NCBI GenBank assembly: GCA_002292025.1
Contig: DBBC01000007.1
Coordinates: 1 to 11,175 of the forward strand
Reading direction: 5' to 3'
Length of the DNA stretch: 11,175 nt
From: Firmicutes bacterium UBA994
GTDB lineage: Bacteria; Bacillota; UBA994
Shown piece after piece: positions 1-7,482 of this stretch; the first letter of the stretch is position 1; each line of letters begins with the position of its first letter. Below the pieces are notes generated by a model, which ran no database searches, was not told the origin of the DNA, and saw nothing but the letters and a program-made list of their open reading frames with translations. The position numbers and the translations under genes were made by a program.

Positions 1-19
1 GTGACACGGTCTGCCGTCC

Positions 20-748
20 CTAATGCTTCCTGCGGGATAGCTCCTGCACGATAAAGGAGGCCACGTGGGGGGGGAGGGTGCCGGGGCCGAAGCCGGCATC
101 AAAGCCTAGCTCGATGGCCAGCTCGTGGGAGATGCGCGGCCCGCCGCAGACCAGCACGAGACGGTCGCGCAGGCCCTCGGCCTCTAGCAGCTCTACCAGC
201 TGGGTAAGATTGGGGATGTGCACGTCCTTCTGGGTGACTACTTGGGACACGAGCAGGCAGTCGGCATTGTGTTCTATTGCCCGGGCAATAAGTGTTTCGT
301 TCGGCACTTGGCTGCCGAGATTGATGGCTACTATTTCCGGATAGCGTTCCAGACCATATTCACCGGCGTATCCTTTCATGTTCATAATCGCATCCAGTCC
401 AACCGTGTGGGCGTCGGTGCCGGTGCAGGCACCTATGACCACGACTTTACGGCCAATCTCTTGGCGGATAAACTCGTTGATCTGGTAAAACCCCATTTGT
501 TTGGCATCTACCTTGGGCACAGAAATGCTTGAAAAGTCTATCGCCATGGGGGTCTTGGCATAGACCACAAAGAAGCTAAAGCCTTCGCCCAAATCCCCCA
601 TGTGCACGACGCTTACCGCCTCAAAGCCCATGCGGTGCACTAACTGCTTGGCTGCCTCTTTGGCCTCGGCGCCGGGAAGAACGGGCAAAGTAAAAGAAAG
701 TTGCATGGCGCCGTCGTTAAGGGTATCACCGTAAGGGCGAATTTCCAC
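20..748 (-). CDS. kamE: Lysine 5,6-aminomutase, beta (cobalamin-binding) subunit
   Basis: This is the B12-binding subunit of the cytoplasmic adenosylcobalamin- and PLP-dependent mutase that converts L-beta-lysine to 3,5-diaminohexanoate (and D-lysine to 2,5-diaminohexanoate). The protein has 242 residues, slightly shorter than the roughly 260 of the Clostridium sticklandii enzyme. An N-terminal dimerisation-type region (about 1-95) is followed by a Rossmann-like B12 domain. The base-off B12 motif DAHTVG lies at 112-117, with H114 as the cobalt ligand. K125 in MNMKGY sits 11 residues later, the same spacing as the PLP Schiff-base lysine K144 to H133 in the characterised enzyme. The GTG start at 746-748 is the only usable one, because a TGA in the same frame lies just upstream at 755-757, and a GGAGGTGA site (755-762) fits it. 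The start shares one base with the kamD stop (TAGTG), which suggests translational coupling. It is the last cluster gene in the window. Confidence 0.96.
   Translation of the reverse strand: MEIRPYGDTLNDGAMQLSFTLPVLPGAEAKEAAKQLVHRMGFEAVSVVHMGDLGEGFSFFVVYAKTPMAIDFSSISVPKVDAKQMGFYQINEFIRQEIGRKVVVIGACTGTDAHTVGLDAIMNMKGYAGEYGLERYPEIVAINLGSQVPNETLIARAIEHNADCLLVSQVVTQKDVHIPNLTQLVELLEAEGLRDRLVLVCGGPRISHELAIELGFDAGFGPGTLPPHVASFIVQELSRRKH
67..86 (+). other. G-rich tract with G-quadruplex pattern inside kamE
   Basis: A run of eight G (67-74) followed by GGG (76-78) and GGGG (83-86) fits four G3 runs with loops of 2, 1 and 4 bases on the plus strand, the template strand of kamE. On the coding strand it encodes part of the GPGTLPPH segment. 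The reading frame is intact through it. Confidence 0.5.
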
Positions 749-2316
749 TACGCATCACCTCCGTTAAGATGCTTTTTCGTTAACATCGGCACAATAAAGG
801 GATTGTAGTAGTCAGGCGCTTGTTTGACCACGCCCTCAAGCCCTTTGCCCCCGAAGCGGCTCCGCTTTACGTCGGCAAAAATGCCTTGCTCTATAGCTTC
901 CATCAGGCCTAGCTGCTCAACCCTGCGGAGCAAGGCTAGTGCTTGGCCTAACACTTCGTCGGCACGTTGCTCGGCTTTGCCGCCCGGGATAAAAATCAGT
1001 TCGTCAGTGAGCGAACGCGCGGCGCGCGCAACGTAGCGCGCGTTTTCTAAGGCCAGATAGCGATCCTGTAGGAAAGGTGTATGAATGGCTTCGGTCAGCA
1101 TGCCCAGCAATTGAATGCCCTGCCCTGTAAGCACCGCGGTGAGGTTAAACATGGCGTTCATGGTGTGTCCCGCAAAGATGTTCCCCGTCATATGTTTAGT
1201 GGGGGGCATGTACTTGAGCGGCGCCTCAGGGAAAATCTGCCGCGCCATCTGTGCCTGAGCCAGCTCCAACAGCATGGAGTCTGGCAAGCTCGGGTCAATC
1301 TCAAAGGCGTGGCCGAGGCCGATTTGCCGGTTCGGCAGACCCGAGAGGTGGGCCAGCTGTTCGTTAATAAACTGTGAGGCCAGCACGGTATGTGCGGCTG
1401 TCACGGCGTCGGCGGTAGTAAGGTAGTTGTCTTCGCCTGTGTTAATTATAATGCCGGCATAGCCATTAATAATGCGAGAGAAGTACTGGTCGATAAACGT
1501 GCGCTGCATATTGATATCGCGAAATAGAATGCCGTACAGCGCGTCATTAAGCATCATGTCTAGCCGCTCTAACGCGCCCATGGCGGCGATTTCCGGCATG
1601 CACAGGCCGGAGGCGTAGTTGACGAGGCGGATGTAACGCTTAAGCTCTTGCCCTATCTCGTCTAAGGCGAGGCGCATAATGCGAAAGTTCTCTTGTGTGG
1701 CGTAGGTGCCGCCAAAGCCTTCGGTAGTAGCGCCGTAGGGAACGTAGTCAAGTAGGCTCTGCCCGGTAGTGCGGATGACGGCGATAATATCCGCTCCCGC
1801 CCTAGCTGCGGCGCGGGCTTGGGTGACATCTTCGTAGATGTTACCGGTGGCTACGATTACGTAAAGGTATGGCCGCGGCCCCTCCCCCAGCTCCGCCAAC
1901 AGTCGCTCGCGCTGCTTGCGCTGTGACGCAATTCGCCGCAGCGCTTCATCGGCGTGGGTGTCAGCTGCGGCACGGGCTTTATCCGGTGTAAAGGGAATCT
2001 TAGCCAAGGAAAGGCGTCCCGCGGCTATTTGTTCGGCGGCTTGGCGCGGTGTGAGCGCGAGCGAGGCGCAGGCGTTGCCAAGGGCGAGCCCTGCGCCGCG
2101 CGGGAGTATGCCTCCTCTCACTAGGTCCTCTACCACACGGTTAGCTAGCGGCACACCGTCGCCATCAACGCCGTCAATGCCAAAAAGGCGTGCTACGGTG
2201 CGCTCTACGGCTGCGGTAGTATGTGCGGCGATAAATGTGTGTATTTCTTGGCTGATGCCTGCCGCCGCGCTACGCGCGCTTGTGACTTTGGCTGGGTCTA
2301 GGTTTAACTTAGGCAT
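748..2316 (-). CDS. kamD: Lysine 5,6-aminomutase, alpha subunit
   Basis: This is the large TIM-barrel subunit of lysine 5,6-aminomutase, which holds the PLP and substrate and partners KamE. From the chosen start it has 522 residues, close to the family's usual 515-520. Residues I recall as PLP or substrate contacts in the Clostridium sticklandii structure (R184, S189, S238, Y263, R268) all appear here with a constant offset of two: R182 and S187 in IRTTGQSLLDY, S236 in NYASGL, Y261 and R266 in ALYGILFRDIN. This constant offset supports an intact active site. The reading frame stays open upstream to 2412, but the extension overlaps kamC and has no family character. The ATG at 2316 has AAAGGAG seven bases upstream and begins a typical MPKLNLD sequence, so it is preferred. 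The gene follows kamC by 31 bases and overlaps kamE by one base. Confidence 0.96.
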   Translation of the reverse strand: MPKLNLDPAKVTSARSAAAGISQEIHTFIAAHTTAAVERTVARLFGIDGVDGDGVPLANRVVEDLVRGGILPRGAGLALGNACASLALTPRQAAEQIAAGRLSLAKIPFTPDKARAAADTHADEALRRIASQRKQRERLLAELGEGPRPYLYVIVATGNIYEDVTQARAAARAGADIIAVIRTTGQSLLDYVPYGATTEGFGGTYATQENFRIMRLALDEIGQELKRYIRLVNYASGLCMPEIAAMGALERLDMMLNDALYGILFRDINMQRTFIDQYFSRIINGYAGIIINTGEDNYLTTADAVTAAHTVLASQFINEQLAHLSGLPNRQIGLGHAFEIDPSLPDSMLLELAQAQMARQIFPEAPLKYMPPTKHMTGNIFAGHTMNAMFNLTAVLTGQGIQLLGMLTEAIHTPFLQDRYLALENARYVARAARSLTDELIFIPGGKAEQRADEVLGQALALLRRVEQLGLMEAIEQGIFADVKRSRFGGKGLEGVVKQAPDYYNPFIVPMLTKKHLNGGDA

Positions 2317-2323
2317 TTTAGCG

Positions 2324-2330
2324 CTCCTTT
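2324..2330 (-). promoter_or_regulatory. Ribosome binding site deciding the kamD start
   Basis: AAAGGAG on the minus strand ends seven bases before the ATG at 2314-2316. It selects this ATG over the longer open frame that begins at 2412, inside the kamC coding region. Confidence 0.85.
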
Positions 2331-2347
2331 CGCGTGCAAATTGCCGT

Positions 2348-3976
2348 TTAGCGGTGCAGCAGTTCGGCCGCGCGGGCGAGGATGCTTGCGGGTAGGCCCA
2401 AATGAGCGGCAACGCGCAGCGCCTCTCGCGGCAGATGACGAGTGGGTTCCGTAGGCGTAAGCGTATAGTCCATAAGCTCTGCTAGGTCACGCTGACTTGC
2501 CGCAGGGGAATCTGCCAGCGCTTGCGCTAACACCACGCTTGGCACATTACTTAAGCCCACGACCTGCCAATGGGCGACATCCTTAAGGAAGGCCATGCGG
2601 TCGTAATGGGTGGTTAACAGGCAAACACTGGCGGACCGCGCTAGATGCTCGGCTACAGCCTGGGCCAGCGCGCTACCCTCGGCCGGGTTAGTGGAGGACG
2701 CCAGCTCGTCAACGAGGAGCAGGGCCCGCGTTTGTGCTGACGGCAGGGCTCTGCAGAGCGCGGCTATTTCATGGCCAAAGCGGCTGAGGCCGGTGACAAA
2801 GACGCTGTATTCGCCCGTTAAAATAGTGATATGCGTAAAGAGACAGGTGCGACAGAAACTAGCTGGGACAAACATGCCGTAGGCAACGAGAGAGGCGAGG
2901 AGCCCTACCGTGCGCAAGGTTACGGTCTTGCCTCCCATATTGGCGCCGGTAACCACTGCCACACCGGTTTGCAGGCTGATGCTCACCGGGGTAAATGCCT
3001 TTCCCTGCTTTCTTAGGCTGGCTTCTACCTCTGGATGACGGGCTTTATCCATAACAAATTCTGCCGGTGCATCTCGCTCGATGAGTTCCGGCCGCACACA
3101 CCGCCAATCACGCGCGAGCAATGCTTTACTCAGCAGCAGGTCTAGGCGCCCTAGACTGGCAATCGTTTGGCGCAGACGCTCCGCCTCTACTTTTACAGAT
3201 AAAGAGAGCTTATGCCTGACTCTTTCTTCTTCTGCTTGCTCGTGTTTAAGTAAGCGATCGAGTTCTTGCGCTAGGGTAATTTCCTGTGGTGTGGGTTTGA
3301 GCTGGTAATAGCGCTCGGTGTAGGTTTCGCGGCTCTGAATAAAGAGATTCGTGCCTTCGATGCGGTTCTGCAGACTCCTGTCGTGGCGCGGTGCGGCTAT
3401 TTCCCCCGCAGGGTTAAACGATAAGCCCACAAGCTTTGCCGCCCGCTCTTTCTGGATTTCGCTCTGGCGATTAGCCGCTCGCTGCTGTGCGCGGATTTTG
3501 TCGCGATACTCAGCTAGGCGTAAAGAGTAGCTGTCTGAGAGATAAAAGGACGGGGAGCCGGAGTTGTCGGGGTCAAGGAGGGCGAGCAGCGTGTGAAAGT
3601 CCGCAGGCTCATACTTTACTGGCAGCCGAGGTGCCAGTGTGGCTTGCAATTCTTTAATGCGCGCGAAAAAATACAGGTTTTGCTTAAGGGAAAACAGCTC
3701 GACATCGGAGAGAACGCCGCCGGCTGTGACTTCGTGCAGAGGCTCACGCCAATCCGGAAGCTGGGCTAAGTAATGGCGAATTTTTATAATTTCACTGAGG
3801 TGAGTGGCAAGTAGGGAGATAGCTTGCTCAAGTGAGGCCAGCTCTTCTTTTAGGTCACCTTCTTGGCCCGGCTTAAAAGGGCGCAGTCCTTTAGCCTGTG
3901 CTTGCCCATAGGGAGATGTGGGCGCAAGACAGGCTAGAAAATACTCAATGCCAAGCATCAAGCCGGCGTCAGACAT
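2348..3976 (-). CDS. kamC: MutS-like ATPase, proposed lysine 5,6-aminomutase reactivase KamC
   Basis: The protein has 542 residues and a MutS-type P-loop ATPase in its C-terminal half. The Walker A motif TGANMGGKT is at 343-351, a signature-like segment GLSRFGHEIAAL starts at 396, Walker B with the following loop (LLLVDELASSTNP) is at 419-431, and the H-loop TTHYD is at 455-459. The N-terminal half is mostly helical and charged (about 40-300), like the MutS core and lever region, but the N-terminal mismatch-recognition domain and its Phe-X-Glu motif are absent. This matches the MutS-related protein always found beside aminomutase genes in lysine and ornithine fermentation clusters. Such proteins are thought to restore B12 mutases inactivated by cofactor damage; I treat that role as inferred. 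The ATG at 3976 has a perfect AGGAGGTG five bases ahead and is preferred over the frame opening at 4024. The gene starts ten bases after kamB ends. Confidence 0.9.
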   Translation of the reverse strand: MSDAGLMLGIEYFLACLAPTSPYGQAQAKGLRPFKPGQEGDLKEELASLEQAISLLATHLSEIIKIRHYLAQLPDWREPLHEVTAGGVLSDVELFSLKQNLYFFARIKELQATLAPRLPVKYEPADFHTLLALLDPDNSGSPSFYLSDSYSLRLAEYRDKIRAQQRAANRQSEIQKERAAKLVGLSFNPAGEIAAPRHDRSLQNRIEGTNLFIQSRETYTERYYQLKPTPQEITLAQELDRLLKHEQAEEERVRHKLSLSVKVEAERLRQTIASLGRLDLLLSKALLARDWRCVRPELIERDAPAEFVMDKARHPEVEASLRKQGKAFTPVSISLQTGVAVVTGANMGGKTVTLRTVGLLASLVAYGMFVPASFCRTCLFTHITILTGEYSVFVTGLSRFGHEIAALCRALPSAQTRALLLVDELASSTNPAEGSALAQAVAEHLARSASVCLLTTHYDRMAFLKDVAHWQVVGLSNVPSVVLAQALADSPAASQRDLAELMDYTLTPTEPTRHLPREALRVAAHLGLPASILARAAELLHR

Positions 3977-3980
3977 TACA

Positions 3981-3988
3981 CACCTCCT
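3981..3988 (-). promoter_or_regulatory. Ribosome binding site of kamC overlapping the kamB stop
   Basis: AGGAGGTG on the minus strand overlaps the kamB TAG stop (3987-3989) and lies five bases before the kamC ATG at 3974-3976. It decides the start and suggests that ribosomes finishing kamB help begin kamC. Confidence 0.85.
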
Positions 3989-5036
3989 ATAAGGGCACTG
4001 CTGTTTCCCCCAAGAATAAGTCATAAACCGGCAAGGGCGCGAGCGCGCGGGCTAATTCTAAGGCAAATTCGCGCGGAGCGTAGGACTTGCCCGCGGGGGC
4101 GGTGGGATTGACGGTAACGGCGAGGATAGTAATGGGCTTTAGCACTTCCACGCGGCCGCCAAAGTGCAAAAACTTTTGCCAAATCTCGGGCCCGACGAAC
4201 ACATGGGTAGGGTCAGGCGACACTAGGCGAATCTGTTTTACGAGGCGCGGGTGATAGAGGAGTTCGCCGAGCAGAGAATCGGTGATGGCTCCCGGAACAA
4301 CCAGAGAAAAGGGTTCTGCGGGGGACAGGTGGCTGATCACGGCGGCGGCATGCCCGATGGCTGAAATGAGGGGGAGCTGCCGTACGCCGGCGCTATCCAC
4401 AACCAGCAGCTGCCCGGCCTGACAAGCCGCACCCGCTGTCGCGCGCAGAGCGGGATCGCTTACCCCGGGCAGAGAAAGGATCGCCTTCACATGCATACTG
4501 CGGATAAGGATACGCCGCATATTGCCGCCCGCCACAGCCCCGGTGGCAAGCACCGTGCCGTCGGTAATCGTGGGGGCGGCAGAGCCGATGCGGTCCAGCG
4601 CGCCGTCTACCAGCACGAGCCGGCAGCCTAGCCCCTGCATAGCGGCGATACAGTGACGCATTTCGGCCAGACTGTCCGGCCCAGCGACCTCGACATGGCC
4701 GCTTTCGCGCGCCCGCACCAGCATTACCTCGCCTAAGGCGGTAATGTAATTGGTTGTCGCTAGTATTTCTAGTCCTGCGGCGGCACGGGGAAGCGTGTCT
4801 GCGGCGGTGGCAAGGATAGTACCCTCAGGCACAAAAATGCGCGGTTTAGCTAGGCGGCTGAGTACGTCAATTTTCTCGCCGTCATAGCCAAGGGAAGACA
4901 GGCCGAGGGTGACTCCGGCCTCGACGCACTGCCGGATGATGGTGTTTACTGCCACGGTTTTACCGGCGTTCTTGGCTAATCCCACCACCGATACCGACTT
5001 GCATCCGCTCTGCTCTATGCGCTCCAAGAGCCGCAT
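3987..5036 (-). CDS. kamB: P-loop protein, proposed lysine 5,6-aminomutase reactivase subunit KamB
   Basis: The protein has 349 residues. An N-terminal P-loop GLAKNAGKT (19-27) follows a short beta strand (SVSVVGL), as in nucleotide-binding proteins of the SIMIBI type. A second conserved-looking segment, LVLVDGALDR, lies at 140-149 after a strand and may serve as the Walker B region. The C-terminus has a PAGKSYAPREF segment (314-324). There is no signal peptide or membrane segment. Position between kamA and the MutS-like kamC matches the kamA-B-C-D-E order of lysine clusters, where KamB with KamC is proposed to reactivate the B12-dependent mutase. Function is inferred from context and family; the sequence only shows a nucleotide-binding fold. 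The ATG at 5036 has GAGGTGA (5044-5050) seven bases upstream, inside the end of kamA. The kamA stop is three bases away. Confidence 0.87.
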   Translation of the reverse strand: MRLLERIEQSGCKSVSVVGLAKNAGKTVAVNTIIRQCVEAGVTLGLSSLGYDGEKIDVLSRLAKPRIFVPEGTILATAADTLPRAAAGLEILATTNYITALGEVMLVRARESGHVEVAGPDSLAEMRHCIAAMQGLGCRLVLVDGALDRIGSAAPTITDGTVLATGAVAGGNMRRILIRSMHVKAILSLPGVSDPALRATAGAACQAGQLLVVDSAGVRQLPLISAIGHAAAVISHLSPAEPFSLVVPGAITDSLLGELLYHPRLVKQIRLVSPDPTHVFVGPEIWQKFLHFGGRVEVLKPITILAVTVNPTAPAGKSYAPREFALELARALAPLPVYDLFLGETAVPL

Positions 5037-5039
5037 AGG

Positions 5040-6290
5040 CTACTCACCTCGGCGAAAGCGCTGGCGGTCTTGATGCAGGCCTTGCGGCTCAATGGAGACT
5101 TTCTTGCCGTTAAGAAGCTCTGTTAGTCCGAAGCCAGTCTGCTCTTGGCAGGCTTGGCAGTCGATGCAGCTGCTTATCCGCTCCGCTGGCTCGGTATAGG
5201 CGGAGATTACGCCCTCGAAATTGCGCAGAATCACTTTGCGCTCGGACATAGAGATTAGGTACTGCGGCATCACCGGTATTTTACCGCCCCCGCCCGGCGC
5301 GTCCACGACAAAGGTGGGTACGGCGTAGCCTGATGTGTGCCCACGCAGGCTTTCGATAATCTCGACGCCGCGGGCCACCGATGTGCGCATATGGGAAATG
5401 CCTTGCGACAAGTCGCACTGGTAGATATAGTAGGGGCGTACGCGCATCTTGACCAAAGCGTGCACGAGCTGTTTCATCACTTGCGGGCAGTCGTTTATCC
5501 CTCGCAAGAGTACGGACTGATTGCCCAGCGGGATACCGGCGTCGGCCAGACGGGCACAGGCGGCTTGTGCCGCAGGGGTGATTTCCGTGGGATGGTTAAA
5601 GTGTGTGTTCAGCCAAATGGGGTGATAGCGCTTGAGCATGGCACATAGTTCCTCGGTTACACGCATGGGCATAACCACCGGAATGCGGGTGCCCAAGCGA
5701 ATAATTTCCACGTGCGGTATGGCACGCAAGCGCTTAATAATGTATTCTAGGCGGTCGTCAGACAACGCTAAAGCGTCGCCGCCGGAGATGAGTACATCGC
5801 GCACGACGGGGGTGTTGGCAATGTACTCGATGGCGCCGTCTAGCTGTGCCAGGCTGGCGGGCTTGTCGTGCTGCCCGGCAAAGCGGCGGCGAGTGCAATG
5901 GCGGCAATACATGGCGCACTGGTCGGTAACGAGGAACAGCACGCGGTCGGGATAGCGATGGGTTAGCCCGGGCACGGGGGAATCGCTGTCTTCATGCAGC
6001 GGGTCGGCCATATCTTCGGGGGCCCTAACTAACTCGCGGTCGGTGGGAATGGCTTGGCGTCGTATGGGACAGCAGGGGTTATTAGGGGCAATCAGCGTGG
6101 CGTAGTACGGGGTTATGGCCATGCGCAAACTGCCCAGCGTTGCGGACACAGCCTCGCTTTCCGCCGGCGTAAGAGTGACGACCTGTGAGAGCGTGTTTAG
6201 ATCTTGGATACGGTTGCGCACTTGCCAGTGCCAGTCGTCCCACTCGGCATCAGTTACGTCTTTCCATAGGGGTATGTCAGTTCTTGGCAT
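5040..6290 (-). CDS. kamA: L-lysine 2,3-aminomutase (radical SAM, PLP)
   Basis: This enzyme converts L-lysine to L-beta-lysine, the first step of the pathway. It has 416 residues, the same length as the well-studied Clostridium subterminale enzyme, and key residues fall at the same numbers. The radical SAM cysteines C125, C129 and C132 lie in CAMYCRHC; a SAM-binding GGDAL is at 170-174; D293 and D330 are the substrate amino-group ligands; K337 in PGGGGK is the PLP lysine. C268 with C375, C378 and C381 at the C-terminus fit the zinc site at the subunit interface. The full set supports an active lysine enzyme rather than the short EpmB-type protein, which lacks the C-terminal zinc region. ATG at 6288-6290 has GGAGGAG (6296-6302) five bases ahead. 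It follows a 131-base gap after kdd that holds a palindromic repeat. Confidence 0.97.
   Translation of the reverse strand: MPRTDIPLWKDVTDAEWDDWHWQVRNRIQDLNTLSQVVTLTPAESEAVSATLGSLRMAITPYYATLIAPNNPCCPIRRQAIPTDRELVRAPEDMADPLHEDSDSPVPGLTHRYPDRVLFLVTDQCAMYCRHCTRRRFAGQHDKPASLAQLDGAIEYIANTPVVRDVLISGGDALALSDDRLEYIIKRLRAIPHVEIIRLGTRIPVVMPMRVTEELCAMLKRYHPIWLNTHFNHPTEITPAAQAACARLADAGIPLGNQSVLLRGINDCPQVMKQLVHALVKMRVRPYYIYQCDLSQGISHMRTSVARGVEIIESLRGHTSGYAVPTFVVDAPGGGGKIPVMPQYLISMSERKVILRNFEGVISAYTEPAERISSCIDCQACQEQTGFGLTELLNGKKVSIEPQGLHQDRQRFRRGE
5044..5050 (-). promoter_or_regulatory. Ribosome binding site of kamB within the kamA 3' end
   Basis: GAGGTGA on the minus strand lies in the last codons of kamA and seven bases before the kamB ATG (5034-5036). 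It points to coupled translation of kamA and kamB. Confidence 0.75.
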
Positions 6291-6295
6291 GTATT

Positions 6296-6302
6296 CTCCT
6301 CC
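6296..6302 (-). promoter_or_regulatory. Ribosome binding site of kamA
   Basis: GGAGGAG on the minus strand, five bases before the kamA ATG at 6288-6290. Confidence 0.85.
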
Positions 6303-6340
6303 ATATACAACCTCAAAACGACTAAGCAGCAGGAGCGGTA

Positions 6341-6416
6341 ATCCACTAAGAACACCAAGAATGCACGAAGACGCATGAATATATACCCTTAGTGGACCTT
6401 AGTGCCCTTCGTGGAT
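6341..6416. repeat. Modular palindromic repeat (CACNAAG modules) between kdd and kamA
   Basis: Each arm of this imperfect inverted repeat has three modules of about ten bases built on CACNAAG. The left arm (6341-6370) reads ATCCACTAAG, AACACCAAGA, ATGCACGAAG. The right arm, read on the minus strand (6416-6387), gives ATCCACGAAG, GGCACTAAGG, TCCACTAAGG. The outer ends pair best. A 16-base AT-rich centre (6371-6386) separates the arms. There is no T-tract after it on either strand, so it is not a standard terminator. It would form a long imperfect hairpin in the kdd-kamA transcript or a cruciform in DNA. Repeats of this style seem to occur dispersed in some Firmicutes genomes, but that is from memory and not testable here. 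Confidence 0.8.
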
Positions 6417-6421
6417 AATGG

Positions 6422-7465
6422 CTATTTGACGTAGGTAGCCTCGAACAACTCCCGCAGCACCGGATTTTCGCGCAGTGTATTCAGGGCGATCGCGGCATGG
6501 TCGGTAGTGTAGCCGTTGCCGATTAACATAGTAATATCCTTGCCAACTCCCTCTGCTCCTAAAGCCGCTGCGGTGAAAGAGGTGGCCATACTAAAGAAAT
6601 ACACCGTGCCGCGATGGCGCGTGGCCAAAATAGAGCTCATCTCGGTGCCCTGAATGTTTACGCAGTTGATAACCAAGTCGCACATTTGCCCCGCAGTGGC
6701 TAGGCTCACCGCCTCCATCACTTGCAAGGCGTTGGTGGCGTCGGCTTGAATCACGGTATCGGCGAGGTTCCTGCTCCGCACTCTCTCACACCCCGCGGCG
6801 CTCGGATTAAGGGAGATAACTTGGCCGGTGATGCCGGCGCGCTTTTTAGCCTCGTGCAAGCAGAGAAGCCCTGACTTGCCTCCCCCGCCGATAACGAGCA
6901 CCTTGTCCCCGGGGCGCACCAGCTTAGCGGCCTGCGCTGGCGCACCCGCCACATCCAATACGGCGAGAGCCAGTGATTCCGGCATGTCGTCCGGTAACTT
7001 GGCGTAAATGCCGCTCTCAAACAAAATAGCCTGTCCCTTGATTTCTACTTGGTCAATATTCATGTGTACAGCGATAATCTCCTCGATAACGAGCGGAGTA
7101 AGGGAAAGTGAAACCAGCGAGGCGACACGGTCGCCGGGCTTCAGGTCAATCTTGCCGATAAGCTTGTCGCCGATAGCGCGCACCACGCCCACAAACATGC
7201 CGCCGCTGCCGGTATTTGGGTTATGGTGCTTGCCTCGCTCCTTGACAAGGTCAAGCATAATGGTGCGGATAGCAGCTTCTTCGCGGTGAGCGCGGCTTTT
7301 TATTTCGGTGAAACTCGCAGAATCAATATTTAGCCGCTCCACGTCAAGCAAAATTTCGTTGTCGTAAAGTGTCATGGTGTTGTCGAGTTTCCAGGCGGGC
7401 TGTGGTAAGACGCCGTGGGGGGAGAGGACGCGATGTGTGCCGTAGGGGCATCCTGTTTTTGGCAT
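6422..7465 (-). CDS. kdd: L-erythro-3,5-diaminohexanoate dehydrogenase
   Basis: This enzyme oxidises 3,5-diaminohexanoate, the product of KamDE, to 3-keto-5-aminohexanoate with NAD(P) in the cytoplasm. The protein has 347 residues, the usual family length. It has the medium-chain dehydrogenase layout: an N-terminal substrate domain (about 1-165) with a GroES-like segment around FVGVVRAIG and LKPGDRVASL, then a Rossmann domain with GGGGKSG at 193-199 following strand KVLVIG. The N-terminus GCPYGTHRVLSP is typical of Kdd. The canonical zinc-binding pattern of alcohol dehydrogenases is not evident. ATG at 7463-7465 has AGGGAGGT (7472-7479) six bases upstream. It begins 17 bases after the regulator gene ends, so both are probably co-transcribed. 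Notably the gene after it is kamA rather than kce, the partner I would expect next to kdd. Confidence 0.93.
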   Translation of the reverse strand: MPKTGCPYGTHRVLSPHGVLPQPAWKLDNTMTLYDNEILLDVERLNIDSASFTEIKSRAHREEAAIRTIMLDLVKERGKHHNPNTGSGGMFVGVVRAIGDKLIGKIDLKPGDRVASLVSLSLTPLVIEEIIAVHMNIDQVEIKGQAILFESGIYAKLPDDMPESLALAVLDVAGAPAQAAKLVRPGDKVLVIGGGGKSGLLCLHEAKKRAGITGQVISLNPSAAGCERVRSRNLADTVIQADATNALQVMEAVSLATAGQMCDLVINCVNIQGTEMSSILATRHRGTVYFFSMATSFTAAALGAEGVGKDITMLIGNGYTTDHAAIALNTLRENPVLRELFEATYVK

Positions 7466-7471
7466 GATAAA

Positions 7472-7479
7472 ACCTCCCT
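7472..7479 (-). promoter_or_regulatory. Ribosome binding site of kdd
   Basis: AGGGAGGT on the minus strand, six bases before the kdd ATG, within the 17-base gap after the regulator gene. Confidence 0.85.
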
Positions 7480-7482
7480 TGT

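Noticed and set aside
1916..2395. Open frame of 159 codons on the plus strand
   Set aside because: It lies antisense to the 5' part of kamD, has serine/arginine/alanine-rich shadow composition, no recognisable domain, and kamD is clearly the coding strand.
2317..2412. N-terminal extension of KamD by 32 residues
   Set aside because: It overlaps the kamC 3' end, has no family-like sequence, and the internal ATG at 2316 has a well-placed ribosome binding site.
3977..4024. N-terminal extension of KamC by 16 residues
   Set aside because: It overlaps the kamB 3' end, and AGGAGGTG sits just ahead of the ATG at 3976.
5337..5648. Open frame of 103 codons on the plus strand
   Set aside because: It lies fully inside kamA on the opposite strand and shows no ribosome binding site or domain.
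6341..6416. Rho-independent terminator between kdd and kamA
   Set aside because: The stem is long and imperfect, its centre is 16 bases, and no run of T follows on either strand.
6291..6421. Possible lysine or cobalamin riboswitch ahead of kamA
   Set aside because: The gap is too short for either aptamer class and shows no B12-box or lysine-aptamer core; its structure is explained by the palindromic repeat.
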